Assembly: GCF_910591885.1 (NCBI RefSeq) | Contig: NW_025963555.1 | Span: 2,418,001-2,482,000 of the forward strand | Length of the DNA: 64,000 nt | Reading direction: 5' to 3' | DNA from: Bombus terrestris | Taxonomy: Eukaryota > Arthropoda > Insecta > Hymenoptera > Apidae | Shown here: piece after piece, positions 11,640 through 26,054 of the stretch | How positions within the stretch are numbered: the stretch's first letter is position 1 | Layout: the number at the start of each line of letters is the position of its first letter | The notes under the pieces: model-generated | Database searches by the model: none | What the model was told of the DNA's origin: nothing | Seen by the model: only the letters and a program-made list of their open reading frames with translations | Translations under genes and position numbers: made by a program

Positions 11640-14600
11640 CAAACCGTTGGTTTGTGACACACCTTTACACGTATCTCGCTCGCTGCGCTCGCTCGAAAGC
11701 TATAGCCTAACCTAAAACCAATCCATCTTGCGTTCATTATTCGATATGGTGGCGACATATTTCGAATTTGCGAACGTATCGGAACGGTTGTGAGGTTGGA
11801 CTAGATTTTTACAAGCGAGCGGAGCGAGCGAGCAACGATCACAATTTCCAAGCTATACATAGACCTTATATTGGCTTGCATATAATTCGTGTTATTACCT
11901 AATTTTGTCAGACATTTCGGACATCACATTGCACTGTGGTATGTGGAAATAGTACTATTTATGTGAAGCTATTCATAAACCGTAAACATTTGTCAGTAGG
12001 CAATAGGATAAAGACTTCCGGCTCCTCGGGCTGGTGCGAATATTTCAATGTCCGTATGTGCCAAACTGTTGGTTTGTGACACACCTTTACGCGTATCTCG
12101 CTCGCTGCGCTCGCTCGAAAACTATAGCCTAACCTAAAACCAATCCATCTTACGTTCATTATTCGATATGGTGGCGACATATTTCGAATTTGCGAACGTG
12201 TCGGATCGGGTGTGAGGTTGGACAGGATTTTTACGAGCGAGCGGAGCGAGCGAGCAGCGGTCACAATTTCCAAGCTATACATATACCTTATATTGCCTTG
12301 CATATATTTTGTGTTATACCTAATTTTGTCAGACATTTCGGACATCACATTGCACTGTGGTATGTGGAAATAGTACTATTTATGCGAAGCTATTCATAAA
12401 CCGTAAACATTTGTCAGTAGGCAATAGGACAAAGTCTTCCGGCTCCTCGGGCTGGTGCGAATATTTCAATGTCCGTATGTGCCAAACCGTTGGTTAGTGA
12501 CACACCTTTACGCGTATCTGGCTCGCCGCGCTCGCTCGAAAATTATAGCCTAACGTAAAACCAATCCATCTTGCGTTCATTATTCGATATGGTGGCGACA
12601 TATTTCGAATTTGCGAACGTGTCAGATCGGTTGTGAGGTTGGACAGGATTTTTACGAGCGAGCGTAGCGAGCGAGCAACGATCACAATTTGCAAGCCATA
12701 CACATACCTTATATTGCCTTGCATATATTTCGTGTTATTACCAAATTTTGTCAGACATTTCGGACATCACATTGCACTGTACTATGTGGAAATAGTACTA
12801 TTTATATGAAACTACTCATAAACTGTAAACATTTGTCAGTAGGCAATAGGATAAAGACTTCCGTCTCCTCGGGCTGGTGCGAATATTTCAATGTCCGTAT
12901 GTGCCAAACCGTTGGTTTGTGACACACCTTTACACGTATCTCGCTCGCTGCGCTCGCTCGAAAGCTATAGCCTAACCTAAAACCAATCCATCTTGCGTTC
13001 ATTATTCGATATGGTGGCGACATATTTCGAATTTGCGAACGTATCGGAACGGTTGTGAGGTTGGACTAGATTTTTACAAGCGAGCGGAGCGAGCGAGCAA
13101 CGATCACAATTTCCAAGCTATACATAGACCTTATATTGGCTTGCATATAATTCGTGTTATTACCTAATTTTGTCAGACATTTCGGACATCACATTGCACT
13201 GTACGATGTGGAAATAGTACTATTATGTGAAACTATTCATAAACTGTATACGTTTGTCAGTAGGCAATAGGATAAAGACTTCAGGCTCCTCGGGCTGGTG
13301 CGAATATTTGAATGTCCCAATGTGCAAACCGATGGACTGTGACACACCTTTACGCGTATCTCGCTCGCTGCGCTCGCTCGAAAACTATAGCCTAACCCAA
13401 AACCAATCCATCTTGCGTTCATTATTCGATATGGTGGCGACATATTTCAAATTTAGGAACGTGTCGGATCGGATGTGACATTGGACTAAATTTTTACGAG
13501 CGAGCGGAGCGAGCGAGCAACGGTAACAATTTCCAAGCTATACATGAACCTTATATTGCCTTGCATATATTTTGTGTTATTACCTAATTTTGTCAGACAT
13601 TTCGGACATCACATTGCACTGTGGTATGTGGAAATAGTACTATTTATGGGAAGCTATTCATAAACCGTAAACATTTGTCAGTAGGCAATAGGACAAAGTC
13701 TTCCGGCTCCTCGGGCTGGTGCGAATATTTCAATGTCCGTATGTGCCAAACCGTTGGTTAGTGACACACCTTTACGCGTATCTGGCTCGCCGCGCTCGCT
13801 CGAAAATTATAGCCTAACGTAAAACCAATCCATCTTGCGTTCATTATTCGACATGGTGCGACATATTTCGAATTTGCGAACGTGTCGGATCGGGTGTGAG
13901 GTTGGACAGGATTTTTACGAGCGAGCGGAGCGAGCGAGCAGCGGTCACAATTTCCAAGCTATACATATACCTTATATTGCCTTGCATATATTTTGTGTTA
14001 TACCTAATTTTGTCAGACATTTCGGACATCACATTGCACTGTGGTATGTGGAAATAGTACTATTTATGCGAAGCTATTCATAAACCGTAAACATTTGTCA
14101 GTAGGCAATAGGACAAAGTCTTCCGGCTCCTCGGGCTGGTGCGAATATTTCAATGTCCGTATGTGCCAAACCGTTGGTTAGTGACACACCTTTACGCGTA
14201 TCTGGCTCGCCGCGCTCGCTCGAAAATTATAGCCTAACGTAAAACCAATCCATCTTGCGTTCATTATTCGATATGGTGGCGACATATTTCGAATTTGCGA
14301 ACGTGTCGGATCGGTTGTGAGGTTGGACAGGATTTTTACGAGCGAGCGTAGCGAGCGAGCAACGATCACAATTTGCAAGCCATACACATACCTTATATTG
14401 CCTTGCATATATTTCGTGTTATTACCAAATTTTGTCAGACATTTCGGACATCACATTGCACTGTACTATGTGGAAATAGTACTATTTATATGAAACTACT
14501 CATAAACTGTAAACATTTGTCAGTAGGCAATAGGATAAAGACTTCCGTCTCCTCGGGCTGGTGCGAATATTTCAATGTCCGTATGTGCCAAACCGTTGGT

Positions 14601-15852
14601 TTGTGACACACCTTTACACGTATCTCGCTCGCTGCGCTCGCTCGAAAGCTATAGCCTAACCTAAAACCAATCCATCTTGCGTTCATTATTCGATATGGTG
14701 GCGACATATTTCGAATTTGCGAACGTATCGGAACGGTTGTGAGGTTGGACTAGATTTTTACAAGCGAGCGGAGCGAGCGAGCAACGATCACAATTTCCAA
14801 GCTATACATAGACCTTATATTGGCTTGCATATAATTCGTGTTATTACCTAATTTTGTCAGACATTTCGGACATCACATTGCTCTGTACGATGTGGAAATA
14901 GTACTATTTATGTGAAACTATTCATAAACTGTATACATTTGTCAGTAGGCAATAGGATAAAGACTTCAGGCTCCTCGGGCTGGTGCGAATATTTGAATGT
15001 CCCAATGTGCAAACCGATGGACTGTGACACACCTTTACGCGTATCTCGCTCGCTGCGCTCGCTCGAAAACTATAGCCTAACCCAAAACCAATCCATCTTG
15101 CGTTCATTATTCGATATGGTTGCGACATATTTCAAATTTAGGAACGTGTCGGATCGGATGTGACATTGGACTAAATTTTTACGAGCGAGCGGAGCGAGCG
15201 AGCAACGGTAACAATTTCCAAGCTATACATGAACCTTATATTGCCTTGCATATATTTTGTGTTATACCTAATTTTGTCAGACATTTCGGACATCACATTG
15301 CACTGTGGTATGTGGAAATAGTACTATTTATGCGAAGCTATTCATAAACCGTAAACATTTGTCAGTAGGCAATAGGACAAAGTCTTCCGGCTCCTCGGGC
15401 TGGTGCGAATATTTCAATGTCCGTATGTGCCAAACCGTTGGTTAGTGACACACCTTTACGCGTATCTGGCTCGCCGCGCTCGCTCGAAAATTATAGCCTA
15501 ACGTAAAACCAATCCATCTTGCGTTCATTATTCGATATGGTGGCGACATATTTCGAATTTGCGAACGTGTCGGATCGGTTATGAGGTTGGACAGGATTTT
15601 TACGAGCGAGCGTAGCGAGCGAGCAACGATCACAATTTGCAAGCCATACACATACCTTATATTGCCTTGCATATATTTCGTGTTATTACCAAATTTTGTC
15701 AGACATTTCGGACATCACATTGCACTGTACTATGTGGAAATAGTACTATTTATATGAAACTACTCATAAACTGTAAACATTTGTCAGTAGGCAATAGGAT
15801 AAAGACTTCCGTCTCCTCGGGCTGGTGCGAATATTTCAATGTCCGTATGTGC
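11640..15852. repeat. 4,213-bp (10-unit) higher-order repeat, copy 1
   Basis: Positions match those 4,213 bp downstream (10 x 422 minus 7). The two copies share a one-base loss inside the palindrome (TACTATTATGTG near 13220 and 17433), TATACGTTTGTCAG, and ATGGTGCGAC. Within the copy, smaller 4-unit (1,684 bp) and 3-unit (1,264 bp) spacings are also visible, for example 12494, 14178 and 15442, so the 10-unit block was itself built from 3- and 4-unit blocks. Confidence 0.75.
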
Positions 15853-18190
15853 CAAACCGTTGGTTTGTGACACACCTTTACACGTATCTCGCTCGCTGCG
15901 CTCGCTCGAAAGCTATAGCCTAACCTAAAACCAATCCATCTTGCGTTCATTATTCGATATGGTGGCGACATATTTCGAATTTGCGAACGTATCGGAACGG
16001 TTGTGAGGTTGGACTAGATTTTTACAAGCGAGCGGAGCGAGCGAGCAACGATCACAATTTCCAAGCTATACATAGACCTTATATTGGCTTGCATATAATT
16101 CGTGTTATTACCTAATTTTGTCAGACATTTCGGACATCACATTGCACTGTGGTATGTGGAAATAGTACTATTTATGTGAAGCTATTCATAAACCGTAAAC
16201 ATTTGTCAGTAGGCAATAGGATAAAGACTTCCGGCTCCTCGGGCTGGTGCGAATATTTCAATGTCCGTATGTGCCAAACCGTTGGTTTGTGACACACCTT
16301 TACGCGTATCTCGCTCGCTGCGCTCGCTCGAAAACCATAGCCTAACCTAAAACCAATCCATCTTGCGTTGATTATTCGACATGGTGGCGACATATTTCGA
16401 ATTTGCGAACGTGTCGGATCGGGTGTGAGGTTGGACAGGATTTTTACGAGCGAGCGGAGCGAGCGAGCAGCGGTCACAATTTCCAAGCTATACATATACC
16501 TTATATTGCCTTGCATATATTTTGTGTTATACCTAATTTTGTCAGACATTTCGGACATCACATTGCACTGTGGTATGTGGAAATAGTACTATTTATGCGA
16601 AGCTATTCATAAACCGTAAACATTTGTCAGTAGGCAATAGGACAAAGTCTTCCGGCTCCTCGGGCTGGTGCGAATATTTCAATGTCCGTATGTGCCAAAC
16701 CGTTGGTTAGTGACACACCTTTACGCGTATCTGGCTCGCCGCGCTCGCTCGAAAATTATAGCCTAACGTAAAACCAATCCATCTTGCGTTCATTATTCGA
16801 TATGGTGGCGACATATTTCGAATTTGCGAACGTGTCGGATCGGTTGTGAGGTTGGACAGGATTTTTACGAGCGAGCGTAGCGAGCGAGCAACGATCACAA
16901 TTTGCAAGCCATACACATACCTTATATTGCCTTGCATATATTTCGTGTTATTACCTAATTTTGTCAGACATTTCGGACATCACATTGCACTGTACTATGT
17001 GGAAATAGTACTATTTATATGAAACTACTCATAAACTGTAAACATTTGTCAGTAGGCAATAGGATAAAGACTTCCGTCTCCTCGGGCTGGTGCGAATATT
17101 TCAATGTCCGTATGTGCCAAACCGTTGGTTTGTGACACACCTTTACACGTATCTCGCTCGCTGCGCTCGCTCGAAAGCTATAGCCTAACCTAAAACCAAT
17201 CCATCTTGCGTTCATTATTCGATATGGTGGCGACATATTTCGAATTTGCGAACGTATCGGAACGGTTGTGAGGTTGGACTAGATTTTTACAAGCGAGCGG
17301 AGCGAGCGAGCAACGATCACAATTTCCAAGCTATACATAGACCTTATATTGGCTTGCATATAATTCGTGTTATTACCTAATTTTGTCAGACATTTCGGAC
17401 ATCACATTGCACTGTACGATGTGGAAATAGTACTATTATGTGAAACTATTCATAAACTGTATACGTTTGTCAGTAGGCAATAGGATAAAGACTTCAGGCT
17501 CCTCGGGCTGGTGCGAATATTTGAATGTCCCAATGTGCAAACCGATGGACTGTGACACACCTTTACGCGTATCTCGCTCGCTGCGCTCGCTCGAAAACTA
17601 TAGCCTAACCCAAAACCAATCCATCTTGCGTTCATTATTCGATATGGTGGCGACATATTTCAAATTTAGGAACGTGTCGGATCGGATGTGACATTGGACT
17701 AAATTTTTACGAGCGAGCGGAGCGAGCGAGCAACGGTAACAATTTCCAAGCTATACATGAACCTTATATTGCCTTGCATATATTTTGTGTTATTACCTAA
17801 TTTTGTCAGACATTTCGGACATCACATTGCACTGTGGTATGTGGAAATAGTACTATTTATGGGAAGCTATTCATAAACCGTAAACATTTGTCAGTAGGCA
17901 ATAGGACAAAGTCTTCCGGCTCCTCGGGCTGGTGCGAATATTTCAATGTCCGTATGTGCCAAACCGTTGGTTAGTGACACACCTTTACGCGTATCTGGCT
18001 CGCCGCGCTCGCTCGAAAATTATAGCCTAACGTAAAACCAATCCATCTTGCGTTCATTATTCGACATGGTGCGACATATTTCGAATTTGCGAACGTGTCG
18101 GATCGGGTGTGAGGTTGGACAGGATTTTTACGAGCGAGCGGAGCGAGCGAGCAGCGGTCACAATTTCCAAGCTATACATATACCTTATAT
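15853..18190. repeat. 4,213-bp (10-unit) higher-order repeat, copy 2, interrupted
   Basis: It follows copy 1 in phase and repeats its order up to about 18.19 kb. There the typical TTTTGTGTTATACC of this domain gives way to TTTCGTGTTATTACC and the divergent island begins. The rest of the expected copy is missing. Confidence 0.75.
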
Positions 18191-18204
18191 TGCCTTGCAT
18201 ATAT

Positions 18205-20420
18205 TTCGTGTTATTACCTAATTTTGTCAACCATTTCGGACATCACATTGCACTGTAGTATGAGGAAATAGTACTATTTATGAGAAACTACTCATAAACA
18301 GTTAACATGTGTCAGTAGACAATAGGATAAAGACTTCCGGCTCCTCGGGCTGGTGCGAATATTTCAATGTCCGTATGTGCCAAGCCGTTGGTATGTGACA
18401 CACCTTTACGCGACTGCCGCTCGCTGCGCTCTCTCGAAAACTATAGCCTAACCTAGAACCAATCCATCTTGCGTTGGTCATTCGACATGGAGGCGACTTA
18501 TTTCAAATATGGGAACGTGTCGGATCGGATGTGAGGTTGGACTAAATTTTTACGAGCGAGCGGAGCGAGCGAGCAACGATCACAATTTCCAAGCTATACA
18601 TATACCTTATATTGCCTTGCATATATTTCGTGTTATTACCTAATTTTGTCTGCCATTTCGGACATCACATTGCACTGCACTATGTGGAAATAGTACTATT
18701 TATGTGAAACAATTCATAAACTGTGTACATTTGTCAGTAGGCAATAGGATAAAGACTTCCGGCTCCTCGGGCTGTTGCGAATATTTGAATGTCCCCATGT
18801 GCCAAACCGTTGGATGGTGACACACCTCTCCGCGTCCCTCGCTCGCCGTGCTCGCTCGAAAGCTATAGCCAAACGTAAAACGAATACCTCTTGAGTTTGT
18901 CATTCGACATGGGGCGGCTTATTTTAAATTTGGGAACGTGTGTGATCGGATGTGATGTTGGGCTAAATTTTTACGAGCGAGCGGAGCGAGCGAGCAACGA
19001 TCACAATTTCCAAGCTATACATATACCTTATATTGCCTTGCATATATTTCGTGTTATTACCTAATTTTGTCCGCCATTTCGGACATCACATTGCACTGTA
19101 GTATGTGGAAATGGTACTATTTATGAGCAACTACTCATAAACTGTTAACATTTGTCAGTAGGCAATTGGATAAAGACTTCTGGCTCCTCGGGCTGTTGCC
19201 AATATTTCAATGTCCGTATGTGCCAAACCGTTGGTTTGTGACACACCTTTGCGCGTCTCTCGCTCGCTGCGCTCGCTCGAAAACTATAGCCTAACCTAGA
19301 ACCAATCCATCTTGCGTTCATTACTCGATATGGTGGCGTCATATTTCGAATTTGCGAACGTGTCGTATCGGTTGTGAGGTTGGACTAGATTTTTACTAGC
19401 GAGCGGAGCGAGCGAGCAACGATTACAATTTCCAAGCTATACATATACCTTATATTCACTTGCATATATTTCGTGTTATTACCTAATTTTGTCAGCCATT
19501 TGGGACATCACATTGCACTGTACTATGAGGAAATAGTGCTATTTATGAGAAACTACTCATAAACAGTTAACATTTGTCAGTAGACAATAGGATAAAGACT
19601 TCCGGCTCCTCGGGCTGGTGCCAATATTTCAATGTCCGTATGTGCCAAGCCGTTGGTATGTGACACACCTTTACGCGACTGTCGCTCGCTGCGCTCTCTC
19701 CAAAACTATAGCCTAACCTAGAACCAATCCATCTTGCGTTCATTACTCGATATGGTGGCGTCATATTTCGAATTTGCGAACGTGTCGTATCGGTTGTGAG
19801 GTTGGACTAGATTTTTACTAGCGAGCGGAGCGAGCGAGCAACGATTACAATTTCCAAGCTATACATATACCTTATATTCACTTGCATATATTTCGTGTTA
19901 TTACCTAATTTTGTCAGCCATTTGGGACATCACATTGCACTGTACTATGAGGAAATAGTGCTATTTATGAGAAACTACTCATAAACAGTTAACATTTGTC
20001 AGTAGACAATAGGATAAAGACTTCCGGCTCCTCGGGCTGGTGCGAATATTTCAATGTCCGTATGTGCCAAGCCGTTGGTATGTGACACACCCTTACGCGA
20101 CTGCCGCTCGCTGCGCTCTCTCGAAAACTATAGCCTAACCTAGAACCAATCCATCTTGCGTTGGTCATTCGACATGGAGGCGACTTATTTCAAATTTGGG
20201 AACGTGTCGGATCGGATGTGATGTTGGACTAAATTTTTACGAGCGAGCGGAGCGAGCGAGCGGCGATTACAATTTCCAAGCTATACATATACCTTATATT
20301 CACTTGCATATATTTCGTGTTATTACCTAATTTTGTCAACCATTTGGGACATCACATTGCACTGTACTATGAGGAAATAGTACTATTTATGAGAAACTAC
20401 TCATAAACTGTTAACATTTG
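18205..20420. repeat. Island of divergent satellite units
   Basis: About five units differ from both flanks at many sites: ATGAGGAAATAG, TATGAGAAACTACTC, AACAGTTAACATGTGTCAGTAGACAAT, CGACTGCCGCTCG, CACCTCTCCGCGTCCC, TAGAACCAATCC and CATTTGGGACATC. Two adjacent units (from 19319 and 19741) are a near-exact 422-bp duplication. Unit length and phase are kept: palindromes lie at 18266, 18688, 19109, 19531, 19953 and 20375. Divergence beyond the homogenised neighbours suggests older or differently sourced units. Confidence 0.8.
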
Positions 20421-20429
20421 TCAGTAGGC

Positions 20430-22270
20430 AATAGGATAAAGACTTCCGTCTCCTCGGGCTGGTGCGAATATTTCAATGTCCGTATGTGCCAAACCGTTGG
20501 TTTGTGACACACCTTTACACGTATCTCGCTCGCTGCGCTCGCTCGAAAGCTATAGCCTAACCTAAAACCAATCCATCTTGCGTTCATTATTCGATATGGT
20601 GGCGACATATTTCGAATTTGCGAACGTATCGGAACGGTTGTGAGGTTGGACTAGATTTTTACAAGCGAGCGGAGCGAGCGAGCAACGATCACAATTTCCA
20701 AGCTATACATAGACCTTATATTGGCTTGCATATAATTCGTGTTATTACCTAATTTTGTCAGACATTTCGGACATCACATTGCACTGTGGTATGTGGAAAT
20801 AGTACTATTTATGTGAAGCTATTCATAAACCGTAAACATTTGTCAGTAGGCAATAGGACAAAGACTTCCGGCTCCTCGGGCTGGTGCGAATATTTCAATG
20901 TCCGTATGTGCCAAACCGTTGGTTTGTGACACACCTTTACGCGTATCTCGCTCGCTGCGCTCGCTCGATAACTATAGCCTAACCTAAAACCAATCCATCT
21001 TGCGTTGATTATTCGACATGGTGGCGACATATTTCGAATTTGCGAACGTGTCGGATCGGGTGTGAGGTTGGACAGGATTTTTACGAGCGAGCGGAGCGAG
21101 CGAGCAGCGGTCACAATTTCCAAGCTATACATATACCTTATATTGCCTTGCATATATTTTGTGTTATACCTAATTTTGTCAGACATTTCGGACATCACAT
21201 TGCACTGTGGTATGTGGAAATAGTACTATTTATGTGAAGCTATTCATAAACCGTAAACATTTGTCAGTAGGCAATAGGACAAAGTCTTCCGGCTCCTCGG
21301 GCTGGTGCGAATATTTCAATGTCCGTATGTGCCAAACCGTTGGTTAGTGACACACCTTTACGCGTATCTGGCTCGCCGCGCTCGCTCGAAAATTATAGCC
21401 TAACGTAAAACCAATCCATCTTGCGTTCATTATTCGACATGGTGCGACATATTTCGAATTTGCGAACGTGTCGGATCGGTTGTGAGGTTGGACAGGATTT
21501 TTACGAGCGAGCGGAGCGAGCGAGCAACGATCACAATTTGCAAGCCATTCACATACCTTATATTGCCTTGCATATATTTCGTGTTATTACCAAATTTTGT
21601 CAGACATTTCGGACATCACATTGCACTGTACTATGTGGAAATAGTACTATTTATATGAAACTACTCATAAACTGTAAACATTTGTCAGTAGGCAATAGGA
21701 TAAAGACTTCCGTCTCCTCGGGCTGGTGCGAATATTTGAATGTCCCAATGTGCAAACCGATGGACTGTGACACACCTTTACGCGTATCTCGCTCGCTGCG
21801 CTCGCTCGAAAACTATAGCCTAACCCAAAACCAATCCATCTTGCGTTCATTATTCGATATGGTGGCGACATATTTCAAATTTAGGAACGTGTCGGATCGG
21901 ATGTGACATTGGACTAAATTTTTACGAGCGAGCGGAGCGAGCGAGCAACGGTAACAATTTCCAAGCTATACATGAACCTTATATTGCCTTGCATATATTT
22001 TGTGTTATTACCTAATTTTGTCAGACATTTCGGACATCACATTGCACTGTGGTATGTGGAAATAGTACTATTTATGTGAAGCTATTCATAAACCGTAAAC
22101 ATTTGTCAGTAGGCAATAGGACAAAGTCTTCCGGCTCCTCGGGCTGGTGCGAATATTTCAATGTCCGTATGTGCCAAACCGTTGGTTAGTGACACACCTT
22201 TACGCGTATCTGGCTCGCCGCGCTCGCTCGAAAATTATAGCCTAACGTAAAACCAATCCATCTTGCGTGC
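20430..22270. repeat. 2,107-bp (5-unit) higher-order repeat, copy 1
   Basis: It matches 22537-24377 at an offset of 2,107 bp (5 x 422 minus 3). Shared markers are CTCGATAACTATAGCC (near 20965 and 23072), ATGGTGCGAC, and a hybrid unit joining CCGTCTCC to ATTTGAATGTCCC (21713-21738 and 23820-23845). Confidence 0.78.
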
Positions 22271-22536
22271 ATTATTCGATATGGTGGCGACATATTTCGA
22301 ATTTGCGAACGTGTCGGATCGGTTATGAGGTTGGACAGGATATTTACGAGCGAGCGTAGCGAGCGAGCAACGATCACAATTTGCAAGCCATACACATACC
22401 TTATATTGCCTTGCATATATTTCGTGTTATTACCAAATTTTGTCAGACATTTCGGACATCACATTGCACTGTACTATGTGGAAATAGTACTATTTATATG
22501 AAACTACTCATAAACTGTAAACATTTGTCAGTAGGC

Positions 22537-24377
22537 AATAGGATAAAGACTTCCGTCTCCTCGGGCTGGTGCGAATATTTCAATGTCCGTATGTGCCAAA
22601 CCGTTGGTTTGTGACACACCTTTACACGTATCTCGCTCGCTGCGCTCGCTCGAAAGCTATAGCCTAACCTAAAACCAATCCATCTTGCGTTCATTATTCG
22701 ATATGGTGGCGACATATTTCGAATTTGCGAACGTATCGGAACGGTTGTGAGGTTGGACTAGATTTTTACAAGCGAGCGGAGCGAGCGAGCAACGATCACA
22801 ATTTCCAAGCTATACATAGACCTTATATTGGCTTGCATATAATTCGTGTTATTACCTAATTTTGTCAGACATTTCGGACATCACATTGCACTGTGGTATG
22901 TGGAAATAGTACTATTTATGTGAAGCTATTCATAAACCGTAAACATTTGTCAGTAGGCAATAGGACAAAGACTTCCGGCTCCTCGGGCTGGTGCGAATAT
23001 TTCAATGTCCGTATGTGCCAAACCGTTGGTTTGTGACACACCTTTACGCGTATCTCGCTCGCTGCGCTCGCTCGATAACTATAGCCTAACCTAAAACCAA
23101 TCCATCTTGCATTCATTATTCGACATGGTGGCGACATATTTCGAATTTGCGAACGTGTCGGATCGGGTGTGAGGTTGGACAGGATTTTTACGAGCGAGCG
23201 GAGCGAGCGAGCAGCGGTCACAATTTCCAAGCTATACATATACCTTATATTGCCTTGCATATATTTTGTGTTATACCTAATTTTGTCAGACATTTCGGAC
23301 ATCACATTGCACTGTGGTATGTGGAAATAGTACTATTTATGTGAAGCTATTCATAAACCGTAAACATTTGTCAGTAGGCAATAGGACAAAGTCTTCCGGC
23401 TCCTCGGGCTGGTGCGAATATTTCAATGTCCGTATGTGCCAAACCGTTGGTTAGTGACACACCGTTACGCGTATCTGGCTCCCCGCGCTCGCTCGAAAAT
23501 TATAGCCTAACGTAAAACCAATCCATCTTGCGTTCATTATTCGACATGGTGCGACAAATTTCGAATTTGCGAACGTGTCGGATCGGTTGTGAGGTTGGAC
23601 AGGATTTTTACGAGCGAGCGGAGCGAGCGAGCAACGATCACAATTTGCAAGCCATACACATACCTTATATTGCCTTGCATATATTTCGTGTTATTACCAA
23701 ATTTTGTCAGACATTTCGGACATCACATTGCACTGTACTATGTGGAAATAGTACTATTTATATGAAACTACTCATAAACTGTAAACATTTGTCAGTAGGC
23801 AATAGGATAAAGACTTCCGTCTCCTCGGGCTGGTGCGAATATTTGAATGTCCCAATGTGCAAACCGATGGACTGTGACACACCTTTACGCGTATCTCGCT
23901 CGCTGCGCTCGCTCGAAAACTATAGCCTAACCCAAAACCAATCCATCTTGCGTTCATTATTCGATATGGTGGCGACATATTTCAAATTTAGGAACGTGTC
24001 GGATCGGATGTGACATTGGACTAAATTTTTACGAGCGAGCGGAGCGAGCGAGCAACGGTAACAATTTCCAAGCTATACATGAACCTTATATTGCCTTGCA
24101 TATATTTTGTGTTATTACCTAATTTTGTCAGACATTTCGGACATCACATTGCACTGTGGTATGTGGAAATAGTACTATTTATGTGAAGCTATTCATAAAC
24201 CGTAAACATTTGTCAGTAGGCAATAGGACAAAGTCTTCCGGCTCCTCGGGCTGGTGCGAATATTTCAATGTCCGTATGTGCCAAACCGTTGGTTAGTGAC
24301 ACACCTTTACGCGTATCTGGCTCGCCGCGCTCGCTCGAAAATTATAGCCTAACGTAAAACCAATCCATCTTGCGTTC
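22537..24377. repeat. 2,107-bp (5-unit) higher-order repeat, copy 2
   Basis: It repeats copy 1, including the hybrid unit. Small differences include GACACACCGTTACGC and GGCTCCCCGCGC near 23.46 kb and GACAAATTTCG near 23.55 kb. It passes directly into the 1,685-bp domain. Confidence 0.78.
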
Positions 24378-26054
24378 ATTATTCGACATGGTGCGACATA
24401 TTTCGAATTTGCGAACGTGTCGGATCGGGTGTGAGGTTGGACAGGATTTTTACGAGCGAGCGGAGCGAGCGAGCAGTGGTCACAATTTCCAAGCTATACA
24501 TATACCTTATATTGCCTTGCATATATTTTGTGTTATACCTAATTTTGTCAGACATTTCGGACATCACATTGCACTGTGGTATGTGGAAATAGTACTATTT
24601 ATGCGAAGCTATTCATAAACCGTAAACATTTTTCAGTAGGCAATAGGACAAAGTCTTCCGGCTCCTCGGGCTGGTGCGAATATTTCAATGTCCGTATGTG
24701 CCAAACCGTTGGTTAGTGACACACCTTTACGCGTATCTGGCTCGCCGCGCTCGCTCGAAAATTATAGCCTAACGTAAAACCAATCCATCTTGCGTTCATT
24801 ATTCGATATGGTGGCGACATATTTCGAATTTGCGAACGTGTCGGATCGGTTGTGAGGTTGTACAGGATTTTTACGAGCGAGCGTAGCGAGCGAGCAACGA
24901 TCACAATTTGCAAGCCATACACATACCTTATATTGCCTTGCATATATTTCGTGTTATTACCAAATTTTGACAGACATTTCGGACATCACATTGCACTGTA
25001 CTATGTGGAAATAGTACTATTTATATGAAACTACTCATAGACTGTAAACATTTGTCAGTGGGCAATAGGATAAAGACTTCCGTCTCCTCGGGCTGGTGCG
25101 AATATTTCAATGTCCGTATGTGCCAAACCGTTGGTTTGTGACACACCTTTACACGTATCTCGCTCGCTGCGCTCGCTCGAAAGCTATAGCCTAACCTAAA
25201 GCCAATCCATCTTGCGTTCATTATTCGATATGGTGGCGACATATTTCGAATTTGCGAACGTATCGGATCGGATGTGACATTGGACTAAATTTTTACGAGC
25301 GAGCGGAGCGAGCGAGCAACGGTAACAATTTCCAAGCTATACATAGACCTCATATTGGCTTGCATATAATTCGTGTTATTACCTAATTTTGTCAGACATT
25401 TCGGACATCACATTGCACTGTACGATGTGGAAATAGTACTATTTATGTGAAACTATTCATAAACTGTATACGTTTGTCAGTAGGCAATAGGATAAAGACT
25501 TCCGGCTCCTCGGGCTGGTGCGAATATTTGAATGTCCCAATGTGCAAACCGATGGACTGTGACACACCTTTACGCGTATCTCGCTCGCTGCGCTCGCTCG
25601 AAAACTATAGCCTAACCCAAAACCAATCCATCTTGCGTTCATTATTCGATATGGTGGCGACATATTTCAAATTTAGGAACGTGTCGGATCGGATGTGACA
25701 TTGGACTAAATTTTTACGAGCGAGCGGAGCGAGCGAGCAACGGTAACAATTTCCAAGCTATACATGAACCTTATATTGCCTTGCATATATTTCGTGTTAT
25801 TACCTAATTTTGTCAGACATTTCGGACATCACATTGCACTGTGGTATGTGGAAATAGTACTATTTATGTGAAGCTATTCATAAACCGTAAACATTTGTCA
25901 GTAGGCAATAGGACAAAGTCTTCCGGCTCCTCGGGCTGGTGCGAATATTTCAATGTCCGTATGTGCCAAACCGTTGGTTAGTGACACACCTTTACGCGTA
26001 TCTGGCTCGCCGCGCTCGCTCGAAAATTATAGCCTAACGTAAAACCAATCCATC
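24370..26054. repeat. 1,685-bp (4-unit) higher-order repeat, copy 1
   Basis: The 3-bp shortfall from 4 x 422 is explained by three diagnostic one-base losses: ATGGTGCGAC for ATGGTGGCGAC, GTTATACC for GTTATTACC, and TGTGCAAACC for TGTGCCAAACC. Order of unit types: GGTGCGAC unit, GTTAGTGAC unit, CCGTCTCC unit with ACACGT, and ATTTGAATGTCCC unit with CCTAACCC. A patch at about 25262-25330 carries sequence from a different unit type. Confidence 0.88.

Noticed and set aside
18205..20420. Transposon insertion
   Set aside because: The sequence is still satellite in the same phase and unit length, with no terminal repeats, target duplication or coding sequence.
21421..21906. 161-residue open frame (also at 23528-24013) as a gene
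   Set aside because: It spans parts of two satellite units and owes its length to a hybrid unit that changed the frame. It has no recognisable domain and its pieces occur in dozens of other units with stops.
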